NCBI GenBank assembly: GCA_947623455.1
Contig: OX392527.1
Span: forward strand, 9,916,001-9,980,000
DNA: 64,000 bases
Direction of reading: 5' to 3'
Origin: Mimachlamys varia
Taxonomy: Eukaryota > Mollusca > Bivalvia > Pectinida > Pectinidae
In this document: piece after piece, positions 47,019-59,109 of the stretch
Position numbering within the stretch: position 1 is the stretch's first letter
Layout: the number at the start of each line of letters is the position of its first letter
The notes under the pieces: generated by a model
Databases searched by the model: none
The model's input: the letters and a program-made list of their open reading frames with translations, nothing else
What the model was told of the DNA's origin: nothing
Translations under genes and position numbers: made by a program

Positions 47019-47844
47019 GTTGATTTAAACGTTGATCTATTTACCCAATGTTGGTGGAGAGCACCACCCACCCCCCACCCAACCCCCACCCAACCCCCAC
47101 CCACCCCTTGTGGACTGTGATATGTACACCACACAGCTGGTGGTGAAATGGTACTGTAAACAAGTAGTAACAGGCATTCACAAAGTTATAATGATGACAC
47201 ACCGGTTCATAAAGAAATATCTAATAAATTGACGGACAGGTGATATTTTAGGTAGCAGAATAATGGCCTCTGTGATAGTTGATAGTTATGTAATGTGATT
47301 AGTATACAGATTGATAATGCCCCAGTGTGTGTGGAATGTGTTGAAGAAGGCTTATTCATGATTTTTAATGAATGTACATAAAGCTTCAGGTTAATGTATA
47401 ATTAACTACATATAGTAATCCACGTATATAGTCCAGCTATTGGACATTGGAGAATTGATCATTTCAGATAACATTTTAAAAACACAATTTATTTCAAATT
47501 GGAGCTAAGGAATTTAAAAATGCAAAATAAAATGTTACATGTGCCAATATACTCTAATGTGTTTCAGCAAAAGAAATTAATAACAGGTTATTAAATGTTT
47601 ATAGGAAAAGGGTATTATTAAATGTATTTATTTTGTTCGGAAATGTCCATTTAGACTTGACTTATATCCTGGTACATGAATCCTGTGAGGATATTCAGTG
47701 AGGTTACCCGTATCCGTGAAAGTGTTTTAATCTCTCCTGGCCTAAATGTATTCAGACTAAATCTGATCTGCAGCATCCTCAGGGCTAAATAGAACAAAGT
47801 TAATGAAGTAATTTTAGCCTATATAGGTCAAAGGGATTCATTGT
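47019..47844. other. Intron sequence with a C-rich tract
   Basis: A tract of CACCCAACCCCCACCC type lies at 47065-47106. The rest is AT-rich with no recognised element. Confidence 0.65.
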
Positions 47845-48580
47845 TAGCTCACCTGGTCCAAAGGACCGAGGTGAGCTTATGCCATACCGTGGCGTCCGTC
47901 CGTCGTCCGTCAACAATTTCTTTAAACGACTTCTCCTCCATAACCACTAATAGGAAATCAACCTAATTTGGCAGGAAGCATCCTTGGGTGCCCAGGATTC
48001 AAAATTGTACTAATGGTGGGACTGACCCCCTAGGGGGCTGAGGGGCGGGGCCAAAAAGGGTTATTTAGCTATATTAGTTTAAGCGACTCCTTCTCCATAA
48101 CGACTAATTGGAAATCAGCCTTATTTGGCAGAAAGTATCCCTAGGTGCTCAGGATTCAAAATTGTACTAATGGTGGGACTGACCCCCTAGGGGGCTGAGG
48201 GGCGGGGCCAAAAATGGTTAATTAGCTATATTGGTTCAGTCGACTTCTTTTCCATAACCACTGATTGGTAATCAACCTTATTTGTCAGGAAGCATCCCTA
48301 GGTGCTTAGGATTCAAAATTGTACTCATGGTGGGACTGACCCCCTAGGGGGCTTAGGGGCAAGGCCAAAAATGGTTAATTAGCTATATTGGTTCAATCGA
48401 CTTCTTCTCCATAACAACTGATTGGAAATTAACCTTATTTGGTAGGAACCATCCGTAGGTGCTCAAGATTCAAAATTGTACTAATGGTGGGACTGACCCC
48501 CAAAAAGAAAAGATTTTATCATGATTACCTAGATACCAATGTATCCAGGTGAGCGATACTGGCCCTCTGGGCCTCTTGTT
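47845..48580. repeat. Dispersed repeat with four 157-bp internal tandem units
   Basis: Starts TAGCTCACCTGGTCCAAAGG and ends CCAGGTGAGCGATACTGGCC then CTCTGGGCCTCTTGTT. GCTCACCTGG and CCAGGTGAGC are exact 10-bp inverted copies near the ends. The internal subunit, marked by GGTGGGACTGACCCC, recurs at 48021, 48178, 48335 and 48492, exactly 157 bp apart. No coding capacity. Confidence 0.85.
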
Positions 48581-49162
48581 GTATAAATGGAGGGTGTCAG
48601 AAGGGATAGGATCCAAAAGGGAAAATGTAGTTACATCATAACAATTATCCTTTTTATAGAAAAGGCAGTTTACTACAGTATGGAGCAGAATCTGATGTTA
48701 TAACTTATAACAATGATATTGTAAAACCAAATGATATTGTAAAACCAAGATGTGGTCACTTTGTGAGAGTGACAGGCCACAGTTTCATCAATGTTCCTTA
48801 ACGTAAGGAAATTCCTTAACTTAAAAATCTCCATAAGAAAGCATTACATAATTTAAGGAAAGTTCCTTAGCTAAGGATTTCCTCGTAAATTGTGTAATGC
48901 TTTCCTATGGAGATATTTAATTTAAGGAGTTTCCTTAAGTTAATGATTGTTGATGAAACCGGGGCCAGGACACGATAGAGGGAATAGAGTGTAACTGTTA
49001 GATCTAATCCTTGAGTGAATCTGGTATATCAGATTAACCTTAGTGGGTATGGAGCATCCATGTACAATGTAAATTGTACCCCGTTTATACACCTTAGGGA
49101 ACTTTCCAGTGTTTATGAGTCCCTTCTCAGCAAGTCCATATTTGGTATTCTAATTAACAATA
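48581..49162. other. Intron sequence, with a foldback
   Basis: Contains the foldback at 48775-48966. The remainder is AT-rich and unrecognised. Confidence 0.6.
48775..48966. mobile_element. Foldback (MITE-like) element, 192 bp
   Basis: Left end GGCCACAGTTTCATCA and right end TGATGAAACCGGGGCC are inverted copies. Inverted similarity continues inward (CTCCATAAGAAAGCATTAC against GTAATGCTTTCCTATGGAG), so it forms one long hairpin. Several TTCCTTAA/TTAAGGAA palindromes lie inside. Confidence 0.75.
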
Positions 49163-49485
49163 AAGGGATATACAGTCTAACCCAGGGAAAATCGTCAAGT
49201 TATCGGATAAGGGATATACAGTCTAACCCAGGGAAAATCTTCGAGTTATCCGATTAGGGATATACAGTCTAACCCAGGGGAAATCGTCGAGTTATCCGAT
49301 TAGGGATATACAGTCTAACCCAGGGAAAATCTTCGAGTTATCCGATTAGGGATATACAGTCTAACCCAGGGAAAATCTTCGAGTTATCCGATTAGGGATA
49401 TACAGTCTAACCCAGGGGAAATCGTCGAGTTATCCGATTAGGGATATACAGTCTAACCCAGGGAAATCTTCGAGTTATCCCATTA
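49163..49485. repeat. ~46-bp minisatellite, ~7 copies
   Basis: Units of AGGGATATACAGTCTAACCC plus AGGGAAAATCTTCGAGTTAT and CCGATT. Confidence 0.94.
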
Positions 49486-49825
49486 TTCAAGTTAAGTAAG
49501 TTTAAAGTGTAGTGTAAAGTTTAAAGCTTTAGTGTAAAGCTTGACCGGGACTAACGAAACAGGTTTAATTTTACAGGGTCTTTGAGTTATACAAGTTTGA
49601 GATAACAAATTTCGACTGTAAAAGGAATTCTTCAACATAAACATGATTTATATATCTACATCACCTATAATTTACTGTAAATCACTTAGATTTCATGAAC
49701 ACTTTATTTTGTAAACTGTACCAGACTCCTCCAGTCAGTGTCACCAACAGCACTATATACTGTACCTGTGTGAAAGACGCCCCAACTTATACCAGACTCC
49801 TTTACACTATCTGTGTTACTTGTAG

Positions 49826-49988
49826 TCTGTGATTGTGAAGAGTATAGAGAGGAATGCTCCCAACATGTACCTGGCCCGTCTGACCATGCTAGGACTGAAG
49901 AGAGACGACAAAGCTTACCCTATCAGTAAAGCTGTGGATACAGATACAGGCATCCTTCAGAACAATGGACTCGGACTCTCAACTCTCG
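49826..49988 (+). CDS. BICC1: BICC1 exon: SVIVKSIERNAPNMYLAR, end of KH-like 2
   Basis: A 163-nt exon with acceptor TACTTGTAG and donor TCG|GTAAGG. It reads SVIVKSIERNAPNMYLAR then LTMLGLKRDD, matching human SVIVKSVERNALNMYEARKC, and afterwards diverges into a linker ending NNGLGLSTL (human has a similar GLGLTGLGLL stretch). Phase 0 in, phase 1 out. Confidence 0.93.
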
Positions 49989-50040
49989 GTAAGGTTTTAA
50001 ACTCATTTGGCACACTCGGTATCTGGAACAGAGTGCTATA

Positions 50041-50721
50041 AAGTTTCCTCAAATAAATGATCTTGCCTCACTTTCAAGGTCACGGGTCAAACATGTAAAA
50101 CCTTTAACAATCTTCCTCTCAGAAGACCCAGAGTACTGATACTTGGCCTGTAGGTTCCTAGCATGAAGTCATATCAAGTTTCTTCAAACAATTGACCTTG
50201 ACCTATTGTCAAGTTCACAGGGGTCAAACATGTAAAAACCTTTAAAAATTGTCATCTCAATAACCAAAAAGCCCAAAGTGTTTATACGTAGCCTGTATGT
50301 TCCTGGCATGAAGTTATATGAAATGTTCTCAAACAGTTGACCTTGACCTACTTTCAAGGTCATAGAGGTCAAATATGTTAAAAAAAATCTCTTTAAAATT
50401 TTTATCCCAATAACCAGAATGCCCAGAGTAGTGATTCTTGGCTAAGAGGTAACTGGCATGTTATACTATAAAGTTCCTTCACACAAATAACCTTAACCTA
50501 CGTCAAGGTCATTGGGGTCTAAAATCTTGGCCTTGTGGGATGATATTTCACCATTAGCATGTTTGGATACAGTTGCATACTGTTTTATTAAGTCTGGAAC
50601 ATTCTTTAGTCAAGGAGACTTAATATTTTGACATATTTGCTCAAAAGTACTTTCATTTAGAATATTTCCAATGATTGCACAACTATCCAGGTGAGCAATA
50701 CAGGCCCTCTGGGTCTCTTGT
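50041..50721. repeat. Dispersed repeat, GGGTCTCTTGTT end
   Basis: Four ~145-bp subunits with TTGACCTTGACCTACTTTCA and AAGGTCATAGAGGTCAAA; ends ATCCAGGTGAGCAATACAGG then GGGTCTCTTGTT. The 5' end is uncertain because the repeat begins about 50 bp after exon 49826-49988. Confidence 0.75.
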
Positions 50722-50737
50722 TCTGGCTAGATTTTTG

Positions 50738-51348
50738 TCTCGCCTCGACGATAGTTGAGAAAGCGAGACTTAGGTGTTACTTTTCCCACGGCGGCGGCGT
50801 CAACATTTGCTTTAAAGTCCACTTTTGACAGTGTTATAATTATCCAATTGAATTGAAAGTAGGTCACATTGTTTTGGTGTTTTGGGGCAAAAACATGGGA
50901 ATTTTGAGAATTTGCGTTAAAGTCCACTTTTTATATTGTTACAGATATCCGATTGAATTGAAACTTTATGTAGTTACTGAACATCTTAGTGAAATTTGGA
51001 GTAAATTTATATACAAGTTTTGCTGTTTTGGGTCAAAAACATGGGAATTTTGATAATTTGCGTTAAAGTCCACTTTTTATAGTGTCACTGATATCAGATT
51101 CAATTGAAACTTACAGTAGTTACTGATATCATCATACTGAACACCTTACTGAAAATTGGAGGAAATTTTGGGTTAAAAACATGGGAATTTTGAGAATTTA
51201 CGTTAGCATCCACTATTTATAGTGTTATTGATATGTAATTAAATTGAAACTTGGCTATGTTACAGATATAATCTTGCTGTATATATTTTGTCATATTAGT
51301 TTTTACGTTGGGACTTAAATATTATCGGCAAATCGGGAAAGGCGAGAC
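50738..51348. repeat. Dispersed element with GTCTCGCC / GGCGAGAC ends
   Basis: Begins GTCTCGCCTCGACGATAG and ends GGAAAGGCGAGAC, 8-bp inverted ends. Internal subunits of about 130 bp contain TTTGCGTTAAAGTCCACTTT and AACATGGGAATTTTGA. Non-coding, probably non-autonomous. Confidence 0.75.
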
Positions 51349-52699
51349 GTATAATTACGTGTAATTCTTGTGTTTAGTAAATGTTAATTCTAGTGTAGCT
51401 CACATGTGGTAGGATTGTGTGAAAATCATGTCTGCTTAATACATTCCAATATCGTTCAGTATCTAGTGTCCTTAAAGTCTTTATCATTTAACTTGAACCA
51501 ACTTTTTCTCACTTTACTTGGCAAACAATAGGAGGGAATGATAAGTACAGACAATTGTTGTTGTTAGTGCCCTCCATTGGAAACACAATAATCACATTGT
51601 CCACTGTCTGTACATCCAAGATTATCTCCTGGTACAGAAGACTAATCTTTCTGAAACTTGAAATAAAGATACACCAGTCATTTAGACGTTTCTGAGGTCA
51701 AGATCAAAATTACTGTTGCTAAAAGTAGACCACAAGGATTACAGTCCTTATCTACCAAACTTTTTCAAATGTTACAAAATATGATTAGCTGTCACTAAAT
51801 AGACTATTGGTATTATCATGATAAAACACAAGCCAGGAAGACATTTCTTTTTGTATACTTGGTCAGGACAAACATTTTGTTTGAAGGACTTAATAAGTAA
51901 CAGTAAAACTTTTGTATAGAGAACAAAGGTTAATTTGGGATGTAGATACATGAACAAGTAGCGATTATGAGATATTAACTTATATGGGAAGTGGTTGGCC
52001 AGGCATAAGAGCAAGTTACTGTGTTCTGTGCTGACCTCTGTAAACTTCACTGAAGGCTGTGATGGCACATGTGCACTTGGAAAATATCAGGACCTTGTGT
52101 TGAATGGAAAAATAATTTTAACAACTTAAATTCATTCATTAAAGTCAGCACTAAATTCCTAACCTCTGAAAACAGCACAATTTCCAGTGTTTCATATCGT
52201 AAAGAAGAGCACATCAAACTGGCATCATGTACCTCGGGGAGAAGATAAGGCAGTATTTCCTGTACATGTGAGAACGCATTGTCCTCTGATCAACACTAAG
52301 TCTGTGTGTTTAGGAAGACACAGACAGGATGTCTTTATCCTGTCTCGTAGACAACCTTCTGATTTGTGATCTACGGCATATGAATACAACAAACTGGGAA
52401 TGTGTAGTATACTCGGGTTACATGTTAAATCTGTACCTGTCAGAAAATCATCACAATCTACCAGAAAGGTTTGCTGGCATGATAAGATATGACCTCAGAG
52501 TAGTAAATGCAGAGTTATATAACATTAAAACAGTGATAGGTTTTGACAGTTAGCAATATAAACTTCTTCTCAATGAAAGTCCTGTCCATATCTTGTAATA
52601 CCCGATCATTGATGCTGAAAGGGGGACTTACTTTAGAGCTATATAACAGTGATAGACTATACAATGCTTAAGGTTTAAACCAGTGGCTTATAATTTCTT
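51349..52699. other. Intron sequence, nothing recognised
   Basis: AT-rich single-copy-looking DNA with only short unsupported ORFs on both strands. Confidence 0.6.
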
Positions 52700-53820
52700 G
52701 TTTTAAGTTTGGCCAAGTGACTGTTAGTTTCTTGGTAAGCTTATGTCAGTTGCTGTTAGTTTCTTGGTAAAGGTTTGTGTAATTGGCTATTATATTTATA
52801 CCCCCCCCCCCCCCCCCCCCCCCCCCGACACACAAACACACAAAAGGAAGTTAGGGAGGTATACTGAAATCAGCCTGTCTGTCCGTAGAATAAGTTTGTC
52901 CGGACAAGTCCTCTTAAACCGCTTGGCCAATTTCAATGAAACTTCACAAAGATATAAAGGACCATGTGTAGATGTGCATGCAGCATTTCTTTTCTCAAAA
53001 TTGTGGTTGCTATGGTAACAGGTCACTATAAACAGGTTTTTTGCAGAAAAAGATTGTCCAACTCCTTAACCACTTGGCCAATTTCAATGAAACTTTGTCA
53101 TTTACATATGCATGCAAAATTCATTGCATTTGTAAAAATTCTAAACAAAGTAAAGTGTCAGTACAACAAAACTGTATTTTGCAAACAACATGGAGCAGGG
53201 GTGGGGGGGGGGGGGGGGGGGCGGTATCTGTCAGCCATCAGCTTACAGTTCCAGTTAGTTTCTGGTTAAGGTTTGTGTCACTGGCTGTTAGTTTCTTGTT
53301 AAAGTTTTTTGTCACTGGCAGTTAGTTTCTGGTAAAGGTTTGTGTCAGTGGCGGTTAGTTTCTGGTAAAGGTTTGTGTCAGTGGCTGTTAGTTTCTGGTA
53401 AAGGTTTGTGTCACTGGCTGTTAGTTTCTGGGTAAATGTTTGTGTCACTGGCTGTTAGTTTCTGGTAAAGGTTTGTGTCACTGGCTGTTAGTTTCTGGTA
53501 AAGGTTTGTGTCACTGGCTGTTAGTTTCTGGGTAAAGGTTTGTGTCACTGGTTGTTAGTTTCTGGATAAAGGTTTGTGTCACTGGCTGTTAGTTTCTGGT
53601 AAAGTTTTTTGTCAATGGCTGTTATTTTCTGAGTAAAAATTTGTATCATTGACGGTTAGTTTTTGAGTAAAAATTTGTATCATTGACTGTTAGTTTCTGA
53701 GTAAAAGTTTGTATCATTGACTGTTAGTTTCTGAGTAAAAGTTTGTATCATTGACTGTTAGATTTTTTTGTCAGTGGCAGTTAACATCTGAGTAAAGGTT
53801 TGTGTCACTGGCTGGCTTCA
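52700..53820. repeat. 33-bp minisatellite, ~19 copies, split by an inserted element
   Basis: Units of GGCTGTTAGTTTCTGGTAAA plus GGTTTGTGTCACT. Two or three diverged units lie at 52700-52785 and the main block at about 53250-53820; between them is the element at 52785-53250. Confidence 0.9.
52785..53250. mobile_element. Non-autonomous element bounded by poly-C and poly-G
   Basis: A run of 26 C (52801-52826) near the left end and a run of 19 G (53203-53221) near the right end are inverted to each other, with matching flanks (GGCT...ATACC on the left, GGTATCTGTCAGCC on the right). Inside, CTTGGCCAATTTCAATGAAA occurs twice. The right end (CAGCCATCAGCTTACAGTTC) recurs at about 62450, which marks a family. 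No coding capacity. Confidence 0.7.
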
Positions 53821-54596
53821 GTTGCCGACGTGGATGTTTTCTATTAATGACAATGAATGTGATTGTTTATGTGATGTGTTCAGATATTGGTGATGTGATC
53901 TTGTGATTGGCAGACAGAAACAGGTGAGATGGATGGAGAACTGGTAGGAATACATTAATTATACAACTAAAGTTTAGTGTGAGAGCGTTGTTTGTGCTGG
54001 TTTTGTATTTAAAAAGTCTCAGAGCTGAGTCACTTACAGTTTAAACGCTCCATACACCATTGAAGTCTTCAAAAGTCATTAAATTCAGGATGGATTTAGA
54101 ATTTTACTGGGAAGTAAAAACATGTTATGTCAATTAGCAGGAAATAGTTACGTCTGCTTGGCTGTGTATAATTTTCATGTGTGTGTGGGTATAGATAGAT
54201 TTATTTTAAATTTGCTAGGGGGAAAAAAGGAAATTCTACAAAAGTTTTAAAAAATAAAGAGAAAAAAAACATGACAGCAATGTTTTTACCAATTTATTGT
54301 TGTTTAATAATTCAAGACCAGGTGTATGTTTTAAAATAGCAGGTATTGAGATATAAAAGATTCCACCACATACACCTGATTAATTTACAGATCAGGTAAA
54401 TTTACAAAAGAATGTTATTATACCCATCATGTAAATTTATAGACCAGGAAAACATACACACCAGGTAAACATAAATACCAGGTAAATTTAAAGATAAGGT
54501 TAACATAAATACCAGGTAAATTTGCGGACTAGATAAACATAAGTACCAGGTAAAATACAGATCGGAAAACATACACACCAATTAACCTGAACCATT
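53821..54596. other. Intron sequence with short loose repeats
   Basis: AT-rich. At 54380-54580 a loose ~30-bp motif (ACCAGGTAAATTTA, ATAAATACCAGGTAAA) recurs six or so times; it contains CAGGTAAA. Confidence 0.6.
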
Positions 54597-57500
54597 GTCT
54601 AAATATGTTGTCACCTCTGTTTATCCTTACCTGTTGTCACCCCTGGTTATCCTTACCTGTTGTCACCTCTGTTTAACCTTACCTGTTGTCACCTGTGTTT
54701 AGCCTTACCTGATGTCACCTCTGTTTATCTTTACCTGTTGTAACCTCTGTTTATCCTTACCTGTTGTCACCCCTGTTTATCCTTACCTGTTGTCACCTCT
54801 GTTTAACCTTACGTGTTGTCACCTGTGTTTAGCCTTACCTGATATCACCTGTGTTTATCTTTACCTGTTGTAACCTCTGTTTATCCTTACCTGTTGTCAC
54901 CTCTGTTTAACCTTACCTGTTGTCACCTCGGTTTATCCTTACCTGATGTCACCTCTGTTTATCCTTACCTGTTATCACCTCTGTTTATCGTTACCTGTAG
55001 TCACCTCTGTTTATCCTTACCTGTTGTCACCTGTGTTTATCTTTACCTGTTGTAACCTCTGTTTATCCTTACCTGTTGTCACCTCTGTTTAACCTTACTT
55101 GTTGTCTCCCCTGTTTATCCTTACATGTTGTCACCTCTGTTTATCCTTACCTGTTGTCACCTCTGTTTAACCTTACCTGATGTCACCACTGTTTATCCTT
55201 ACCTGTTGTTACCTCTGTTTATCCTTACCTGTTGTCACCTCTGTTTATCCTTACCTGTTGTTACCTCTGTTTATCCTTACCTGTTGTCACCCCTGTTTAT
55301 CCTTACCTGTTGTCACCTCTGTTTAACCTTACCTGTTGTCACCTCAGTTTATCCTTACCTGATGTCACCTCTGTTTATCCTTACCTGTTGTCACCTCTGT
55401 TTATCGTTACCTGTTGTCACCTGTGTTTAGCCTTACCTGATGTCACCTCTGTTTATCCTTACCTGTTGTCACCTCTATTTATCCTTACCTGTTGTCACCT
55501 CTATTTATCCTTACCTGTTGTCACCCCTGTTTATCCTTACCTGTTGTCACCTCTGTTTAACCTTACCTGTTGTCACCTGTGTTTAGCCTTACCTGATATC
55601 ACCTGTGTTTATCTTTACCTGTTGTAACCTCTGTTTATCCTTACCTGTTGTCACCTCTGTTTAACCTTACCTGTTGTCACCTCGGTTTATCCTTACCTGA
55701 TGTCACCTCTGTTTATCCTTACCTGTTGTCACCTCTGTTTATCATTACCTGTAGTCACCTCTGTTTATCCTTACCTGTTGTCACCTGTGTTTATCTTTAC
55801 ATGTTGTAACCTCTGTTTATCCTTACCTGTTGTCACCTCTGTTTAACCTTACTTGTTGTCACCCCTGTTTATCCTTACCTGTTGTCACCTCTGTTTAACC
55901 TTACCTGTTGTCACCTCTGTTTATCCTTACCTGTTGTAACCTCTGTTTATCCTTACCTGTTGTCACCCCTGTTTATCCTTACCTGTTGTCACCTCTGTTT
56001 AACCTTACCTGTTGTCACCTGTGATTAGCCTTACCTGATGTCACCCCTGTTTATCCTTACCTGTTGTCACCTGTGTTTAGCCTTACCTGGTGTCACCTCT
56101 GTTTAACCTTACCTGTTGTCACCTCTGTTTATCCCTACTTGTTGTCACCTCTGTTTATCCTTACCTGTTGTCACCTGTGTTTAGCCTTACCTGATGTCAC
56201 CTCTGTTTATCCTTACCTGTTGTCACCTGTGTTTATCCTAACCTGATGTCACCTCTGTTTATCCTTACCTGCTGTCACCTCTGTTTAACCTTACCTGTTG
56301 TCACCTCTGTTTATCCTTACCTGTTGTCACCTCTGTTTATCCTTACCTGTAGTCACCCCTGTTTATCCTTACCTGTTGTCACCTCTGTTTATCCTTACCT
56401 GTAGTCACCTCTGTTTATCCTTACCTGTTGTCACCTCTGTTTAACCTTACCTGTTGTCACCTGTGTTTAGCCTTACCTGATGTCACCTCTGTTTATCCTT
56501 ACCTGTTGTCACCTCTGTTTAACCTTACCTGTTGTCACCTCTATTTATCCTTACCTGTTGTCACCTGTGTTTATCCTTACCTGTTGTCACCTCTGTTTAA
56601 CCTTACCTGTTGTCACCTCTGTTTATCCTTACTTGTTGTCACCTGTGTTTAGCCTTACCTGTTGTCACCTCTGTTTATCCTTACCTGATGTCACCACTGT
56701 TTATCCTTACCTGTTGTCACCTCTGTTTATCCTTACTTGTTGTCACCCCTGTTTATCCTTACCTGTTGTCACCTCTGTTTAACCTTACCTGTTGTCACCT
56801 GTGTTTAGCCTTACCTGATGTCACCACTGTTTAACCTTACCTGTAGTCACCTCTGTTTAACCTTACCTGATGTCACCACTGTTTATCCTTACCTGTTGTC
56901 ACCTGTGTTTAACCTTACCTGATGTCACCTCTGTTTAACCTTACATGTTGTCACCTCGGTTTATCCTTACCTGATGTCACCTCTGTTTATCCTTACCTGT
57001 TGTAACCTCTGTTTATCCTTACCTGTTGTCACCTGTGTTTAACCTTACCTGTTGTCACCTCGGTTTATCCTTACCTGATGTCACCTCTGTTTAACCTTAC
57101 CTGTTGTCACCTCTGTTTATCCTTACCTGTTGTCACCTGTGTTTAACCTTACCTGTTGTCACCTGTGTTTAGACTTACCTGATGTCACCACTGTTTAACC
57201 TTACCTGTTGTCACCTGTGTTTAGCCTTACCTGATGTCATCACTGTTTATCCTTACCTGTTGTCACCTCTGTTTATCCTTACCTGTTGTCACCTCTGTTT
57301 ATCCCTACTTGTTGTCACCTCTGTTTATCCTTACCTATTGTCACCTCTGTTTAACCTTACCTGTTGTCACCTGTGTTTAGCCTTACCTGATGTCACCTCT
57401 GTTTATCCTTACCTGTTGTCACCTGTGTTTATCCTAACCTGATGTCACCTCTGTTTATCATTACCTGTTGTCACCTCTGTTTAACCTTACCTGTTGTCAC

Positions 57501-58925
57501 CTCTGTTTATCCTTACCTGTTGTCACCTCTGTTTATCCTTACCTGTAGTCACCCCTGTTTATCCTTACCTGTTGTCACCTCTGTTTATCCTTACCTGTAG
57601 TCACCTCTGTTTATCCTTACCTGTTGTCACCTCTGTTTAACCTTACCTGTTGTCACCTGTGTTTAGCCTTACCTGATGTCACCTCTGTTTATCCTTACCT
57701 GTTGTCACCTCTGTTTAACCTTACCTGTTGTCACCTCTATTTATCCTTACCTGTTGTCACCTGTGTTTATCCTTACCTGTTGTCACCTCTGTTTAACCTT
57801 ACCTGTTGTCACCTTTATTTATCCTTACCTGTTGTCACCTGTGTTTAGCCTTACCTGTTGTCACCTCTGTTTATCCTTACCTGATGTCACCACTGTTTAT
57901 CCTTACCTGTTGTCACCTCTGTTTATCCTTACTTGTTGTCACCCCTGTTTATCCTTACCTGTTGTCACCTCTGTTTAACCTTACCTGTTGTCACCTGTGT
58001 TTAGCCTTACCTGATGTCACCACTGTTTAACCTTACCTGTAGTCACCTCTGTTTAACCTTACCTGATGTCACCACTGTTTATCCTTACCTGTTGTCACCT
58101 GTGTTTAACCTTACCTGATGTCACCTCTGTTTAACCTTACATGTTGTCACCTCGGTTTATCCTTACCTGATGTCACCTCTGTTTATCCTTACCTGTTGTA
58201 ACCTCTGTTTATCCTTACCTGTTGTCACCTGTGTTTAACCTTACCTGTTGTCACCTCGGTTTATCCTTACCTGATGTCACCTCTGTTTAACCTTACCTGT
58301 TGTCACCTCTGTTTATCCTTACCTGTTGTCACCTGTGTTTAACCTTACCTGTTGTCACCTGTGTTTAGACTTACCTGATGTCACCACTGTTTAACCTTAC
58401 CTGTTGTCACCTGTGTTTAGCCTTACCTGATGTCATCACTGTTTATCCTTACCTGTTGTCACCTCTGTTTATCCTTACCTGTTGTCACCTCTGTTTATCC
58501 CTACTTGTTGTCACCTCTGTTTATCCTTACCTATTGTCACCTCTGTTTAACCTTACCTGTTGTCACCCCTGTTTATCCTTACCTGTTGTCACCTCTGCTT
58601 ATCCTTACCTGTTGTCACCTCTGTTTATCCTTACCTGTTGTCACCTGTGTTTATCCTTACCTGTTAATGTCACCTCTGTTTAACCTTACTTGTTGTCACC
58701 CCTGTTTATCCCTACTTGTTGTCACCTCTGTTTATCCTTACCTGTAGTCACCTCTGTTTATCCTTACCTGTTGTCACCCCTGTTTATCCTTACCTGTTGT
58801 AACCCCTGTTTATCCTTACCTGTTGTCACCTCTGTTTATCGTTACCTATAGTCACCTCTGTTAATCCTTTCCTGTTGTCACCCCTGTTTATCCTTACCTG
58901 TTGTCACCCCTGTTTATCCTAAACT
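54597..58925. repeat. 26-bp minisatellite, ~165 copies, with a 1196-bp block duplication
   Basis: Units of CACCTCTGTTTATCCTTACC plus TGTTGT. Every variant pattern from about 56190 to 57385 recurs 1196 bp (46 units) downstream, so one large block was duplicated in tandem. The + strand motif ATCCTTACCTG matches the U1 snRNA 5' end at 10 of 11 positions; the minus strand reads CAGGTAAGG, a 5' splice-site consensus. Apparent ORFs are artefacts. Confidence 0.97.
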
Positions 58926-58950
58926 ATTATCAACATGATCATAATTGTAG

Positions 58951-59109
58951 GCTTCCTTAGTCAAAACCTGCTGTCAGTCAACACTACCAATGCACTGCTG
59001 ATGCTCAATGGAAGTCCAGGCGGTACTTCGAGCCCCAACTCCGTCCCAAGTCCTCAGAATGTAAATGTCTCCTGTAGCAGTCCCAACCACTGGGTCACAC
59101 CTCCTCCAG
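58951..59109 (+). CDS. BICC1: BICC1 exon: low-complexity middle region
   Basis: A 159-nt exon (acceptor CATAATTGTAG, donor CAG|GTAAGT, phase 1 at both ends) encodes GFLSQNLLSVNTTNALLMLN followed by a Ser/Pro/Asn-rich stretch ending NHWVTPPP. Human BICC1 has a similar LSLNTSTTPNSLLNALN then SPTLWAPP stretch at this point. Similarity is weaker than in the KH exons but order, phase and composition fit. The exon end GTCACACCTCCTCCAG is the seed of the 25/26-bp donor array downstream. Confidence 0.88.
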
